From: an uncultured Ignatzschineria sp.
GTDB lineage: Bacteria > Pseudomonadota > Gammaproteobacteria > Cardiobacteriales > Wohlfahrtiimonadaceae
NCBI GenBank assembly: GCA_947632245.1
Contig: CANRON010000004.1
Coordinates: 1 to 41,018, forward strand
Reading direction: 5' to 3'
Length of the DNA: 41,018 bases
The first letter of the stretch is position 1. Each line of letters starts with the position of its first letter. Position numbers and translations under genes: made by a program. Positions 25,770-34,109 of this stretch are shown piece by piece. The notes beneath the pieces were generated by a model. That model ran no database searches. It saw only the letters and a program-made list of their open reading frames with translations, and was not told the DNA's origin.

Positions 25770-25898
25770 ATGAATCGACGTATGAGCACAGTGAAGTTTC
25801 ATCAAGTCGTCCGCACAATGGGACCGACTCAATCATTCTCTATTTCTATTATTATCGATCAAGCTATTACAGATTTTATAGAAAAAGCCTCCATTTAA
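25770..25898 (+). CDS. Possible 42-codon leader peptide
   Basis: A small ORF with AGAGAG about 7 bases upstream of ATG 25770. It encodes 42 residues with a Ser-Ile-Ser-Ile-Ile-Ile cluster at residues 24-29 and its stop codon lies in the loop of the following intrinsic terminator, the geometry of attenuator leader peptides. A competing frame through the same DNA reads Tyr-rich (YFYYYRSSYYRFY) and stays open beyond the terminator to 25993, so the frame choice is uncertain. I see no homology to a known leader. It may also be a small RNA unit without translation. Confidence 0.35.
   Translation: MNRRMSTVKFHQVVRTMGPTQSFSISIIIDQAITDFIEKASI
25805..25829 (+). promoter_or_regulatory. Leader hairpin upstream of the attenuator-like terminator
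   Basis: AGTCGTCC (25805-25812) pairs with GGA-C-CGACT (25821-25829), eight pairs with one bulged C. Part of its loop and right arm (AATGG near 25817-25821) can alternatively pair with CCATT in the terminator's left arm (25891-25895), a possible switch pairing. Confidence 0.35.
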
Positions 25899-25914
25899 AT
25901 GGGGGCTTTTTTTT
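25882..25914 (+). terminator. Strong intrinsic terminator in the amidohydrolase leader
   Basis: A 13-base-pair stem (25882-25894 with 25899-25911, core AAAAAGCCTCCAT with one G-T pair) closes a 4-base loop and ends in a run of T. It lies between a good promoter and the amidohydrolase start about 90 bases further on, so read-through must be allowed or a second promoter used. Confidence 0.92.
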
Positions 25915-26003
25915 AGCTAAAAAAGTCACTGAGGACTTTAAGACACAACTTCAGTATCACACACATACACAGATCCATCATGAAAGAGAATAGGGAAATT
26001 ATT

Positions 26004-27041
26004 ATGAGCACACCAATCAATAACGCACATCGTATTTACACAGACACTAAAAGTTTGAAAGCATATTTATTGAATAATATTCAAAAAAATGGTGGTTGGG
26101 TCAATGCGCATATGCATGGTGATCGTGCATTTACGATTGACTATGAAGGATTTGATGTTTATCAAACGCAAACACTCATTGAGAAATGGGATACGCTTGA
26201 TCGCATTAAATCGAATATGACAGAAGAAGACTACTACCGTCATTTTTCAATGGGTATTGAGCGTATGATAGAGCAGGGCGTTTCGGCAGTCGGAAGCTTT
26301 ATCGATGTGGATCCTATCTGTGAAGAGCGCGCGATTAATGCGGCACTTCGCGCTCGCCGTAATTATGAGGGCGATATTGTTATTAAACTTGTAAACCAGA
26401 CCTTGAAAGGCGTGATTGCAAAAGATGCGCGCTACTGGTTTGATAAAGGTGCAGAAAAAGTTGATATCATCGGTGGTTTACCGCGTCGTGACTTCCGTGA
26501 TCATGGTGAGGGCATGGATGCAGTACATATGGATGTATTGTTAACGACCGCAAAAGCACAAGGAAAGATGGTACATGTCCACGTTGACCAATTTAACTCT
26601 AAAGATGAGAAAGAGACGGAGTTAGTCGCGGATAAAACAATTGAGCATGGCATGGAAGGTCGTGTCGCGGCGATTCATAGTATCTCCATCACAGCGCATG
26701 ATGAAGAGTATCGTCAAATGCTCTATAACAAAATGCTTAAAGCGCAAATGATGGTAATCGCTTGCCCATTTGCATGGATCGACAGCCCACGCCGTGAAGA
26801 TCATGGTCCAACGCGTAACGCAATCACCCCAGCAGATGAGCTTGCAAAAGCTGGTATTCCGGTTGCAGTGGGTACAGATAATATTGCGGACTATATGTTG
26901 CCATTTAGTGATGGCGATATGTGGGAAGAGCTCAAGCTTTTGATCACAGGTTGTCGTTATACAAACCTTGAAGAAGCCATCAATATTGCAACCAAAAATG
27001 GACGTATGGTACTTGGTTTAGAACCTTACGCCCGCGTGTAA
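26004..27041 (+). CDS. Cytosine-deaminase-like metal-dependent amidohydrolase
   Basis: An amidohydrolase-superfamily enzyme of 345 residues. Metal-site candidates are His36 and His38 (NAHMHGD), His191/His193 with Asp195 (HVHVDQF), His225 (AIHSIS) and Asp292 (GTDNI), the order of the cytosine deaminase/N-acyl hydrolase branch. It likely hydrolyses a C-N bond in a cyclic amide, imine or aminopyrimidine; the substrate is unknown. ATG 26004 follows TAGGGA; an in-frame ATG at 25980 is less well placed. It lies after the TPP-controlled monooxygenase but has its own promoter and an upstream terminator, so membership in the same pathway is only suggested by position. No second aptamer is visible in front of it. 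Confidence 0.85.
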   Translation: MSTPINNAHRIYTDTKSLKAYLLNNIQKNGGWVNAHMHGDRAFTIDYEGFDVYQTQTLIEKWDTLDRIKSNMTEEDYYRHFSMGIERMIEQGVSAVGSFIDVDPICEERAINAALRARRNYEGDIVIKLVNQTLKGVIAKDARYWFDKGAEKVDIIGGLPRRDFRDHGEGMDAVHMDVLLTTAKAQGKMVHVHVDQFNSKDEKETELVADKTIEHGMEGRVAAIHSISITAHDEEYRQMLYNKMLKAQMMVIACPFAWIDSPRREDHGPTRNAITPADELAKAGIPVAVGTDNIADYMLPFSDGDMWEELKLLITGCRYTNLEEAINIATKNGRMVLGLEPYARV

Positions 27042-27273
27042 TCTTTTAATTAGGATCCCTAGTCCTGATTGAAAGATGACAAGAGAGCTCCTCTAGCGCT
27101 AAGAGTAAAGGATTATTGTATCGCGAGGGAGTTCTCAAAATACCTCTGAATAAGAAGAATGAATAAGATGAGAGGTGGATAGAGAAAGGTGGCAAATCCT
27201 TTTAATCCCCTTTAATTAGGGATAAATACGGAATCACTGGATCAATATCACAAAAGGTCATTGACCTATGAAT

Positions 27274-27314
27274 GGCACTGAATAATGGCTAATCCCTGTT
27301 TCAGTGCCTTTTTT
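27274..27314 (+). terminator. Intrinsic terminator after the amidohydrolase
   Basis: GGCACTGAA (27274-27282) pairs with TTCAGTGCC (27300-27308), nine perfect pairs, followed by TTTTTT. It is about 230 bases past the amidohydrolase stop, leaving a long 3' untranslated tail or an unrecognised small transcript. Confidence 0.85.
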
Positions 27315-27363
27315 AATCTTTGCAAAACAGTGAGATAGTGGGGTGTAAAATTAAAGCCTTTAA

Positions 27364-27397
27364 AAAAGTCGCTTAAATTTTACTTTAAGCGACTTTT
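27364..27397. terminator. Terminator downstream of folD
   Basis: A 14-base-pair perfect stem (27364-27377 with 27384-27397, core AAGTCGCTTAAA) is followed on the minus strand by a T run, 50 bases past the folD stop. It also has T on the plus side, so it can work in both directions. Confidence 0.87.
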
Positions 27398-27446
27398 ATT
27401 GATGGGCAGTTAAGAAATTCCCATTGAGTTGTAACTCTCTGATTAC

Positions 27447-28331
27447 TTACAGTTTATTTGGATCTTCAATCCCATTTTGTAAACACATTGCTGTTAAGGT
27501 ATTTCTCAAAAGACAAGCAATCGTCATAGGGCCAACACCACCTGGCACGGGTGTGATGTAAGCGGCATTTTTAACAGCCTCATCAAAATCAACATCCCCA
27601 ACTAAACGCATTTTACCATTTTCCTCAATACGATTGATGCCGACATCAATCACAGCCGCGCCTTTTTTGATCCAGTCACCTTTCACAAGCTTAGGAACCC
27701 CGACCGCAGCCACAACAATATCCGCTTCGCGGCAAAGTGCAGCAACATCTTTAGTCCGCGAATGGGCGATTGTGACAGTGCAGTTTTGAGAGAGTAATAA
27801 CTGCATCATTGGTTTCCCGACAATATTAGAACGACCGACAATCACAGCGTGTTTTCCTGAAAGATCTTTTCCGAGTTTATCTTGCAAAAGAAGCAGTGAG
27901 CCAAGTGGTGTACACGGAATAAGGTAAGGTTTACCGATAGAGAGCTGACCGATATTCACAGGGTGAAAACCATCGACATCTTTTAAGGGATTGATCGCAT
28001 AGAGTACTTCTTCTTCATTTAAATGCTTTGGTAATGGCAGTTGTACTAAGATACCGTGAATGGTTTTATCATTATTCAACGTTTCAATGAGTGTTAATAA
28101 CTCTTCTTGAGAAGTTTCTGCCGGAAGACGGAATGTTTCAGATTTAAAACCACACTCGATTGCAAATTTCTCTTTATTACGTACATATACTTGGCTTGCA
28201 GGATCTTCACCGACTAAGACAACGGCGAGCCCTGGATGAATATGATGTTTTTTCTCCAGCTCAGCAGTTTGTTCTGTAATGGTTTTACGGAGGTTTTCTG
28301 CGAAAGCTTTTCCATCAATGAGATTAGACAT
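27447..28331 (-). CDS. folD: Bifunctional methylenetetrahydrofolate dehydrogenase/cyclohydrolase FolD
   Basis: FolD interconverts 5,10-methylene-, methenyl- and 10-formyl-tetrahydrofolate using NADP, supplying one-carbon units for purines and fMet-tRNA. Its 294 residues include YVRNKEKFA (with the catalytic Lys and Tyr near 50-57), QLPLPKHL near 98-105, [16 protein letters not shown], the nucleotide-binding [10 protein letters not shown] near 165-175, and the C-terminal [13 protein letters not shown]. An AAGGAAAA ribosome site precedes the ATG. Probably its own unit. Confidence 0.97.
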   Translation of the reverse strand: MSNLIDGKAFAENLRKTITEQTAELEKKHHIHPGLAVVLVGEDPASQVYVRNKEKFAIECGFKSETFRLPAETSQEELLTLIETLNNDKTIHGILVQLPLPKHLNEEEVLYAINPLKDVDGFHPVNIGQLSIGKPYLIPCTPLGSLLLLQDKLGKDLSGKHAVIVGRSNIVGKPMMQLLLSQNCTVTIAHSRTKDVAALCREADIVVAAVGVPKLVKGDWIKKGAAVIDVGINRIEENGKMRLVGDVDFDEAVKNAAYITPVPGGVGPMTIACLLRNTLTAMCLQNGIEDPNKL

Positions 28332-28425
28332 ACGGTTTTCCTTGTTGAATATTAAAATAGAGTGTGTTTGTGTACTGAAATTTAAAATGAACTAATAATT
28401 AGAATAAACGGTGATTTATGCCAGG

Positions 28426-29286
28426 TTATTGATTGATTTCGCGATGTTTGACGATCGTACTGTAATCTTCACTGAGCAATTGAAAGAGCTTTTGCGAAAG
28501 ATAAACAGATCGATGCTTGCCGCCGGTACAACCAATAGCAATCGTTAAATATGAGCGAGTTCCTTGTGCAAAGGAGGGCAGCCACTTTGTAATAAAGTGC
28601 GCGATATCACTGTAAAATTCTTGAATATCATCAGTCGTTGCAAAGTAATCTATGACAGGTTGATCAAGGCCTGTATATTCTCGTAATTCTGGAACCCAGT
28701 GGGGGTTTGTGAGCATTCGTGCATCAAAGACAAAGTCAGCATCGAGGGGGATGCCATTGCGATAACCAAAGGAGACAATAGAGATTGCAAGCGCTGCGCG
28801 CTTATTTTCGATCAGGCGATCTTTCAAGATGGCGCGTAATTCATGAACATTTAAAAATGAAGTATCAATCGTGACATCTGCAGAAGATCGCAATGGGGAG
28901 AGCAGTTCCCTCTCTTTTGTGATTGCATCAGATAAACTGACGCTTGCGCTAGTAAGTGGATGACGTCTACGAGTATGACTATAACGTTTGATTAAGGTCT
29001 CATCATTGGTTTCTAAAAATAGAATTCGAGGTTTGAGTGCCGTCGATTTTTCAATGATTTTGAGAATATGTTCAGCTTCCAGAAGATCTTCTGGAAAGCT
29101 TCTAGCATCAACGCCTATTGCAAGCTTACTCGTTTGATTTTTTTGTTGAATTTCTTCGATGAAACGAGGGATAAAAGAGATCGGTAAATTATCGATACAA
29201 AAATAACCTTCATCTTCTAGCGTCTGTAATGCGATAGATTTACCAGAACCTGAAAGACCGCTGATAATAATCATATTTTGCATCAT
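28426..29286 (-). CDS. rapZ: RNase adapter protein RapZ
   Basis: RapZ (formerly YhbJ) binds small RNAs of the GlmY/GlmZ type and presents them to RNase E to control glucosamine-6-phosphate synthase; 286 residues. The N-terminal Walker A is GLSGSGKS (about 9-16), with GYFCIDNLP just after. The C-terminal RNA-binding domain has the conserved GCTGGKHRSV near 253-262. Two ATGs (codons 1 and 2) could start it. In most gammaproteobacteria it sits in the rpoN-hpf-ptsN cluster; none of those genes is here, so it has moved. Whether GlmZ exists in this organism is unknown. Confidence 0.95.
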   Translation of the reverse strand: MMQNMIIISGLSGSGKSIALQTLEDEGYFCIDNLPISFIPRFIEEIQQKNQTSKLAIGVDARSFPEDLLEAEHILKIIEKSTALKPRILFLETNDETLIKRYSHTRRRHPLTSASVSLSDAITKERELLSPLRSSADVTIDTSFLNVHELRAILKDRLIENKRAALAISIVSFGYRNGIPLDADFVFDARMLTNPHWVPELREYTGLDQPVIDYFATTDDIQEFYSDIAHFITKWLPSFAQGTRSYLTIAIGCTGGKHRSVYLSQKLFQLLSEDYSTIVKHREINQ

Positions 29287-29364
29287 AGAGGGATAGTTCC
29301 TTATATCATAAATTTATAGTGCAGCAGATAAGTTGTTAGAATGGGGTAATTTATATATCTAATT

Positions 29365-30081
29365 TTATATATCTAATTTCATCTGCTCAGGTTTTTTTTG
29401 AGTCCGTTTTTTGGGCGGCGAAGGAGGAGTATCCAACGCTTCCTTTTTTGCGTGGGTAGAACGAGAAGTACTGCTTTTGGGAGACGTTACTTTTTTTGAT
29501 ATTTTTGTTGCCGGTAAAGGCACTGATTTTTTAGCGAGAGGCTGCTCTTTTTTAGGGGCTTTCGCGCGAACTTTTTTGTCCGCAGGTAAGGGTTTTGCTT
29601 CACTTATATCTTGTGTCGCAAGTTTTTTCTGATTTTGAGATGCAGTGGTCGACTTTATATTGACAGCTTCGGCATTGTTGCGACGAACATGCCCTAAGTT
29701 AGGCGGTGTTGAGACTCTCTTTGTGGGAGACGCTGGCCTGCCAGGGCCTGCCTTTGCAATAATTTGGGCCCCTACGCGATTTGTGGGACGAATACGACTC
29801 TTAACTTGTTGGGCTTTTAAAATGCTGAGTAATGCTGATGCAATGCAAAATAGTGCAAAAGCGGCGGCAAAGTAATATTTATAATCAGCCAGAATATAGC
29901 GAAATTCACCTTTAAAGCTAATATTCGGTAGCACCCAGATAATGACAGGGAGCGAGATCGCAAGGAGTAACAGGTGAATCCTTGCCGGGATTAAGAGCCA
30001 CGTGCCTGTAATGCCATCATAGTCATACTTTGAGGCGGGCGAGTGAAGCTGTTTTTGTAATTGCGGGTCATTATTGTTCAT
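29365..30081 (-). CDS. Small membrane protein with long basic tail, overlapping recC
   Basis: Unrecognised; 238 residues. Two membrane segments lie at about 28-50 and 68-88, with a short soluble N-terminus. From about 92 to the end it is a low-complexity tail rich in Lys, Pro, Ser and Thr (repeated Lys-Lys, Ala-Lys-Lys, Pro-Pro), probably disordered and cytosolic. The last six residues, Gln-Met-Lys-Leu-Asp-Ile, fit the loose QxxLx(L/I) shape of sliding-clamp-binding hexapeptides. Its ATG overlaps the recC stop by 11 bases, so it is translationally coupled to recC. The basic tail could touch DNA or acidic membrane lipid; this is inference. Confidence 0.75.
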   Translation of the reverse strand: MNNNDPQLQKQLHSPASKYDYDGITGTWLLIPARIHLLLLAISLPVIIWVLPNISFKGEFRYILADYKYYFAAAFALFCIASALLSILKAQQVKSRIRPTNRVGAQIIAKAGPGRPASPTKRVSTPPNLGHVRRNNAEAVNIKSTTASQNQKKLATQDISEAKPLPADKKVRAKAPKKEQPLAKKSVPLPATKISKKVTSPKSSTSRSTHAKKEALDTPPSPPKKRTQKKPEQMKLDI

Positions 30082-33000
30082 ACGGCATTAACTCATCGAG
30101 GTAATGGTTGTAGAAAAGAATAAAAGCGAGCACTTCTTTTTCTCCAAATTGTGGAAATAATCGCATAAAAGCATTATTTCCAGACACATGAGATTTTACC
30201 TTATTTAATTGGTTTCGGATAGTTTCTGGCAGAGAATTGATATAATGATGATCTTTTAATATTGTTGTTAATAATTCAGGTCGCCAAGCATCCCATGGAA
30301 TATTCACTAAATGGGGGAGAGAGGATCGTACTTCCATTAATGCATTGAGGAAAAATCGATCTTGAAAGCACGATTTTCCGGTTTCTTTTGAAACGAGGTA
30401 AGGAATCGGCGCACTGATCCCATATAAAAAACCACGGATAAGGTGTTTTAACAGCTTAGAGGCATCTTCTTTGGTATAAAATGTACATGTGTGAAAGTCA
30501 GCAGTTTGTTGATTATTATAGAAAAAAAGGACGGAATTGTGCAGATCATCTGTTTTTTTGGTGGCATGATAAAAGATGCTCGATATCTCTGCCTTGATTA
30601 ATCTTCTCTGATCGAGCTTACCGACATCCCATAAAATCACTTCGCCTTGATTAGATTCTCGAGGCACTTTACCATGCAGCGTAATACCATCCTTAAATTG
30701 GCATATCTCAAATTCACCATAAGGGTACTCTTTGCTCATCAGTTTTTGCGTCAGCGCTTTCGGTAATGTAACTTTATCATCCCAAGCGATTTTACCATAT
30801 GCAAACTTTGGAAGAGACCCCTCAAGTCGATGTCGGGTAAAGAGATCTTCCGCAACATGATTGAGTTTTTCTTGAAGCCCTGACAGTGGAAGATCATCTT
30901 TAGCCTCCATCATGGATTTTAAAAGGGCATCTGTCATTGTGCGGTTGAACTGAAACTCATCGAGCCCTTTGCTGATTGTAAAGATCTCATCATCTTCGAT
31001 CAAGGTTGTGTAATCTTTTAAAGAAGAGAGATTTAATCGGTATTCTGCAAAATAATCTGTCGGGTTTTGATAAAATCGGATTAAAGAATCAAGGGAGATA
31101 TCTGTCAGCGGCGTGATTTTTTGAGCAGCTTCATAGCTATGGATTAAGGACTCATAGTGATAAGGGGCTGTATAATAATGTTCAGGATCTTCAGTTAAAA
31201 TCCACTCATTTTGGTAGCTCTGTATTTTACTGCCCATTTGGAAGAGGCTATCATTATAAGATGCCATCGGATGAGTGAATGTAATAGCATCAGATGCCGA
31301 TGAGGGTGCTGATACAAGCGAATCATGTTGTGTGTCTATCGTGGCGACTTGATCAATATATCGTGTTAATTCATCGATTAAGAGCGAGGGGAAAAGATCG
31401 CTATTATCTCGAATTGATTTGCCAATATAGCTCAAATAGAGTATCTCTTTTGCGGAGAGAATCGCTTCTAGAAATAGATAGCGATCATCTGTATTACGAT
31501 TTCGATCGCCCCGCATTCTTTGATATTGCATTAGGTCAAAGCCGTGACTAATCGATGATTTAGGGAAATCGGATTGGTTCATACCAATCATGGCAATCAT
31601 CTTAAAGGGAATTGTCCGCATGGGGATAAAGGAGCAAAATGTGATTTTTCCTTGGATAAAATTTTGCTCTGGTTTCTCTTCGAGAAGCTTGTTCTCTAAC
31701 ATCGGAGTTAATGCTTTCAGCGGTAGGGTTTTGTGAAAGGAGACACTTTCCGCGCCGGCAAGAAGATTTTGCCATATCCGCTGGGTAAAATGTAATTTAT
31801 CATTATTCTGCGATGTTTCCGCAAAGAAGTTTTGCCAAACGACCGGCAATATCTGCCGCCAATCATTGATTGTTTTATCTCCGGATAACTGATCTCGAGT
31901 TTCGGCAAGAAGATCAATAAAATGGCAGAGGTAGCCGAGGATTTCGGCATTTTTCCCTTCGACATGCGCGTAAGGATAGAGTGTGTGGTCGTTATCCTCA
32001 GAGAGTGTTAATGTTGCAGACTCAGAACCATATCCAAGGAGCATGCGTCTCAGTCCCCAACGCCATGTATTAATATCCCAGTCGAACTGATTGTTATAAG
32101 GGACTTGCAGCTCATCTGTAAGTTGCTGTCCATCGAGTGCTTGTTTGATATTCGCATCATGAATCCAGAAGTGAATTAAGGCTAAATCTCGTTCCTCAAA
32201 ATGGAACTTTTCCATAATTTCAGGGAGCTGAATAAGCATTAATAGATCACTTGCTTTGAAAGTACTCTCAGGCAGGGCAAGCAGTTGTAAGAGTGCTGTA
32301 AAAATCGTTTCGCTCTCTTTTAAACTTACATCAGAAATTGAGTAGGGTAGATAACGCTCTTTGGGCGCACTACCAAAAATAGCATGAATAAAAGGCGCAT
32401 ATAGCTCGATATCTGGCGTCATTACAACAATATCTTGTGGCTCTAGCGTTGGATTATCCATCAATTCCCGCAAGATTTGATTATATAAGGCTTCCACTTC
32501 CCGCATCGGACTGTACGTCACATGAATTTGAATGGAACGATCATCAGGGTTGAGCGGATGTTTTTCTGTTTCATTCGTCGGTTTTAGGTGATAAACCTCA
32601 GATTGAATTTTCGTCAGTAGGGAAGAAATAACAGGTTCAGAGAATGCCTCTGTGATGTGTAGATCTAATTCACCATCAAATTTTTGTAATAGATGTAGAT
32701 GATCTCTCCCGACTTTTCCTAAAGATGCTAAAAGCGGATTTCCGTAACTATTTTGCCAGTAATCATCGAGTGAATTTAATACATCTTTTGGAATGTGGGG
32801 AGATACAGGGTCAATTTCACTCTGCTGCTGGAGAAAGAAGTTTGTGAGATCAAATTGTGGGATACCCATTCCTTTGATCAAATCGCCCCAATAGTACTGA
32901 GAGGGATTATTGAAAAAGAGATGAATATCCATCACTTTTGAAAATTGCGCAATAAGCTCTAAAAAAAGTGGCGGAAGTGAATTCAACCCAATAATAAAGA

Positions 33001-33703
33001 TCCGTTTAGGAAGACGTTTTTGAATGAGAGGATCTTGCAATTTTCGATCAATCAAAGGCGGGAGCATACCAAAATGAAGTGGGTGTCCTAATGCTTCATA
33101 CAATTTTCGGAATAATGCCATTTGCCACACCTCAAGATCAACGGGTAGTTGTTGATCAAAATGGGGCGGTGCAAGATTGCCATTTGTCCATGCATTAATC
33201 CAATGGCTACGATAGACGATATATTTGTCAAAAATAGCCGCGAGTTCTTCACTCAAATGTAAAATCCCTAAAAGGGGATTGCGTTCCCGTTTGCTTTCAG
33301 CATCTTTCTCATATTTTTCTAAATATTGTTTGATCGGTGAAAAGAGATCATTCTCGTTATCGCCAATTTTATTCCCCGTAACAATTTCATCGATAATTTT
33401 TACAAGTGGCCAAAAAAGCTGGTCTTTAGAGAGCCTCTCGATCGGTCTTTCGGCACGTTCTTCTTCTGAAAATACCGTTTCCAGCAAGTTCATCAACATT
33501 TTTGCCGGCAGTAAGAATTCAGCTTGTGTCAGTATACCGAGTTGTTTTGCTAGCTTAATCTGCATCCATCTCGCCATCCCAAAGTTTTGGACAAGAAAGT
33601 ACTCTTTATCAAAGGGGCTTTTTTGAGGGTCAACTTTTGTGAGATACCCTGTAATATATTGCAAGGTATCTAAATGGTTGGAGTAGTAGAGATTAAAACT
33701 CAT
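30071..33703 (-). CDS. recC: Exonuclease V subunit gamma, RecC
   Basis: RecC is the Chi-scanning subunit of the RecBCD helicase-nuclease that processes double-strand breaks. The protein has 1210 residues (E. coli 1122). It opens with the family pattern YYSNHLDTLQYI and FLVQNFGMARWMQIKLAKQLGI, and has IFIIGLNSLPP near 236 and VVMTPDIELYAPFI near 425-440 of the inactive SF1 helicase core. A later IAMIGMNQSDFP near 710 and the C-terminal inactive nuclease-like domain complete it. recB and recD are not in the window. The downstream gene overlaps by 11 bases. The extra length is spread along the protein; no inserted domain stands out. Confidence 0.95.
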   Translation of the reverse strand: MSFNLYYSNHLDTLQYITGYLTKVDPQKSPFDKEYFLVQNFGMARWMQIKLAKQLGILTQAEFLLPAKMLMNLLETVFSEEERAERPIERLSKDQLFWPLVKIIDEIVTGNKIGDNENDLFSPIKQYLEKYEKDAESKRERNPLLGILHLSEELAAIFDKYIVYRSHWINAWTNGNLAPPHFDQQLPVDLEVWQMALFRKLYEALGHPLHFGMLPPLIDRKLQDPLIQKRLPKRIFIIGLNSLPPLFLELIAQFSKVMDIHLFFNNPSQYYWGDLIKGMGIPQFDLTNFFLQQQSEIDPVSPHIPKDVLNSLDDYWQNSYGNPLLASLGKVGRDHLHLLQKFDGELDLHITEAFSEPVISSLLTKIQSEVYHLKPTNETEKHPLNPDDRSIQIHVTYSPMREVEALYNQILRELMDNPTLEPQDIVVMTPDIELYAPFIHAIFGSAPKERYLPYSISDVSLKESETIFTALLQLLALPESTFKASDLLMLIQLPEIMEKFHFEERDLALIHFWIHDANIKQALDGQQLTDELQVPYNNQFDWDINTWRWGLRRMLLGYGSESATLTLSEDNDHTLYPYAHVEGKNAEILGYLCHFIDLLAETRDQLSGDKTINDWRQILPVVWQNFFAETSQNNDKLHFTQRIWQNLLAGAESVSFHKTLPLKALTPMLENKLLEEKPEQNFIQGKITFCSFIPMRTIPFKMIAMIGMNQSDFPKSSISHGFDLMQYQRMRGDRNRNTDDRYLFLEAILSAKEILYLSYIGKSIRDNSDLFPSLLIDELTRYIDQVATIDTQHDSLVSAPSSASDAITFTHPMASYNDSLFQMGSKIQSYQNEWILTEDPEHYYTAPYHYESLIHSYEAAQKITPLTDISLDSLIRFYQNPTDYFAEYRLNLSSLKDYTTLIEDDEIFTISKGLDEFQFNRTMTDALLKSMMEAKDDLPLSGLQEKLNHVAEDLFTRHRLEGSLPKFAYGKIAWDDKVTLPKALTQKLMSKEYPYGEFEICQFKDGITLHGKVPRESNQGEVILWDVGKLDQRRLIKAEISSIFYHATKKTDDLHNSVLFFYNNQQTADFHTCTFYTKEDASKLLKHLIRGFLYGISAPIPYLVSKETGKSCFQDRFFLNALMEVRSSLPHLVNIPWDAWRPELLTTILKDHHYINSLPETIRNQLNKVKSHVSGNNAFMRLFPQFGEKEVLAFILFYNHYLDELMPYEQ

Positions 33704-34109
33704 CGTAAAATTTCCTATAAGCGGGGAGCAATCAGGGATTGATCGCAGAAAAGGCGGCTTGATACGGATAATGTTGTGAGAGATAAAATCATAATATCAT
33801 TCATAAAAATAGTCTGCCGAAGTCCCTTTTTATCTGCTACATTAGTATAGCAAAGATCATATTAGAGGCATTGATATCTATCTCTTTGCGCAGAAACCTA
33901 AACCTGCATTGATAGACCCTGATCAATATATTGAGCGGATATTTATCTTTTAGTATGACAACAGAATATAGGCGCATGTTTTACAGATCTATCAGAACAT
34001 GTGTCGCGCTAATCAAAGGTCATTATCTTCGGAAGCGCATCGAGATATAGGCATTTATTCATCATCAGATTCATCATCAGAAAATTTTAGATAGGAGTAG
34101 TAGCAGATT
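33704..34109. promoter_or_regulatory. Divergent intergenic region between recC and the aminotransferase gene
   Basis: About 400 bases without a gene. It holds a 12-base palindrome TCAATATATTGA (33923-33934), a loose inverted pair CATGTT (33975-33980) / AACATG (33996-34001), and an exact tandem duplication of TTCATCATCAGA (34058-34069, 34070-34081) just before the AGGAG ribosome site of the aminotransferase. Promoters for both genes must be here, but none is clear-cut. Confidence 0.45.
34058..34081 (+). repeat. Tandem duplication of a 12-mer before the aminotransferase gene
   Basis: Two abutting exact copies of TTCATCATCAGA end 28 bases before the start codon, in the untranslated leader. Confidence 0.85.

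Larger units (their letters stand above)
27042..27446. other. Gene-free stretch between the amidohydrolase and folD
   Basis: About 400 bases without a recognisable gene. It holds a short inverted repeat AGGTCA-T-TGACCT near 27255-27267 and two terminators described separately. The first 200 bases contain purine-rich sequence with no long open frame and nothing I could assign. Confidence 0.5.

Noticed and set aside
25925-25945. ACTGAGGAC, resembling the TPP-box CTGAGA block
   Set aside because: None of the other aptamer blocks (GGGGTG, ACCTGAT, GCGNAGGGA) surround it, so it is not a third TPP riboswitch.
25697-25993. 98-codon open frame rich in Tyr upstream of the amidohydrolase
   Set aside because: It runs straight through the promoter -35 region and the intrinsic terminator, has no good ribosome site, and overlaps the better-supported leader unit. 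Kept only as an alternative frame in the leader discussion.
27042-27250. Possible T-box or other leader RNA from GGTGG-like strings
   Set aside because: The T-box core and tRNA-acceptor-binding bulge are missing and no downstream gene on that strand fits.
33225-33626. 133-codon open frame antisense to recC
   Set aside because: Ser/Phe/Lys-rich shadow of recC with no recognisable domain.
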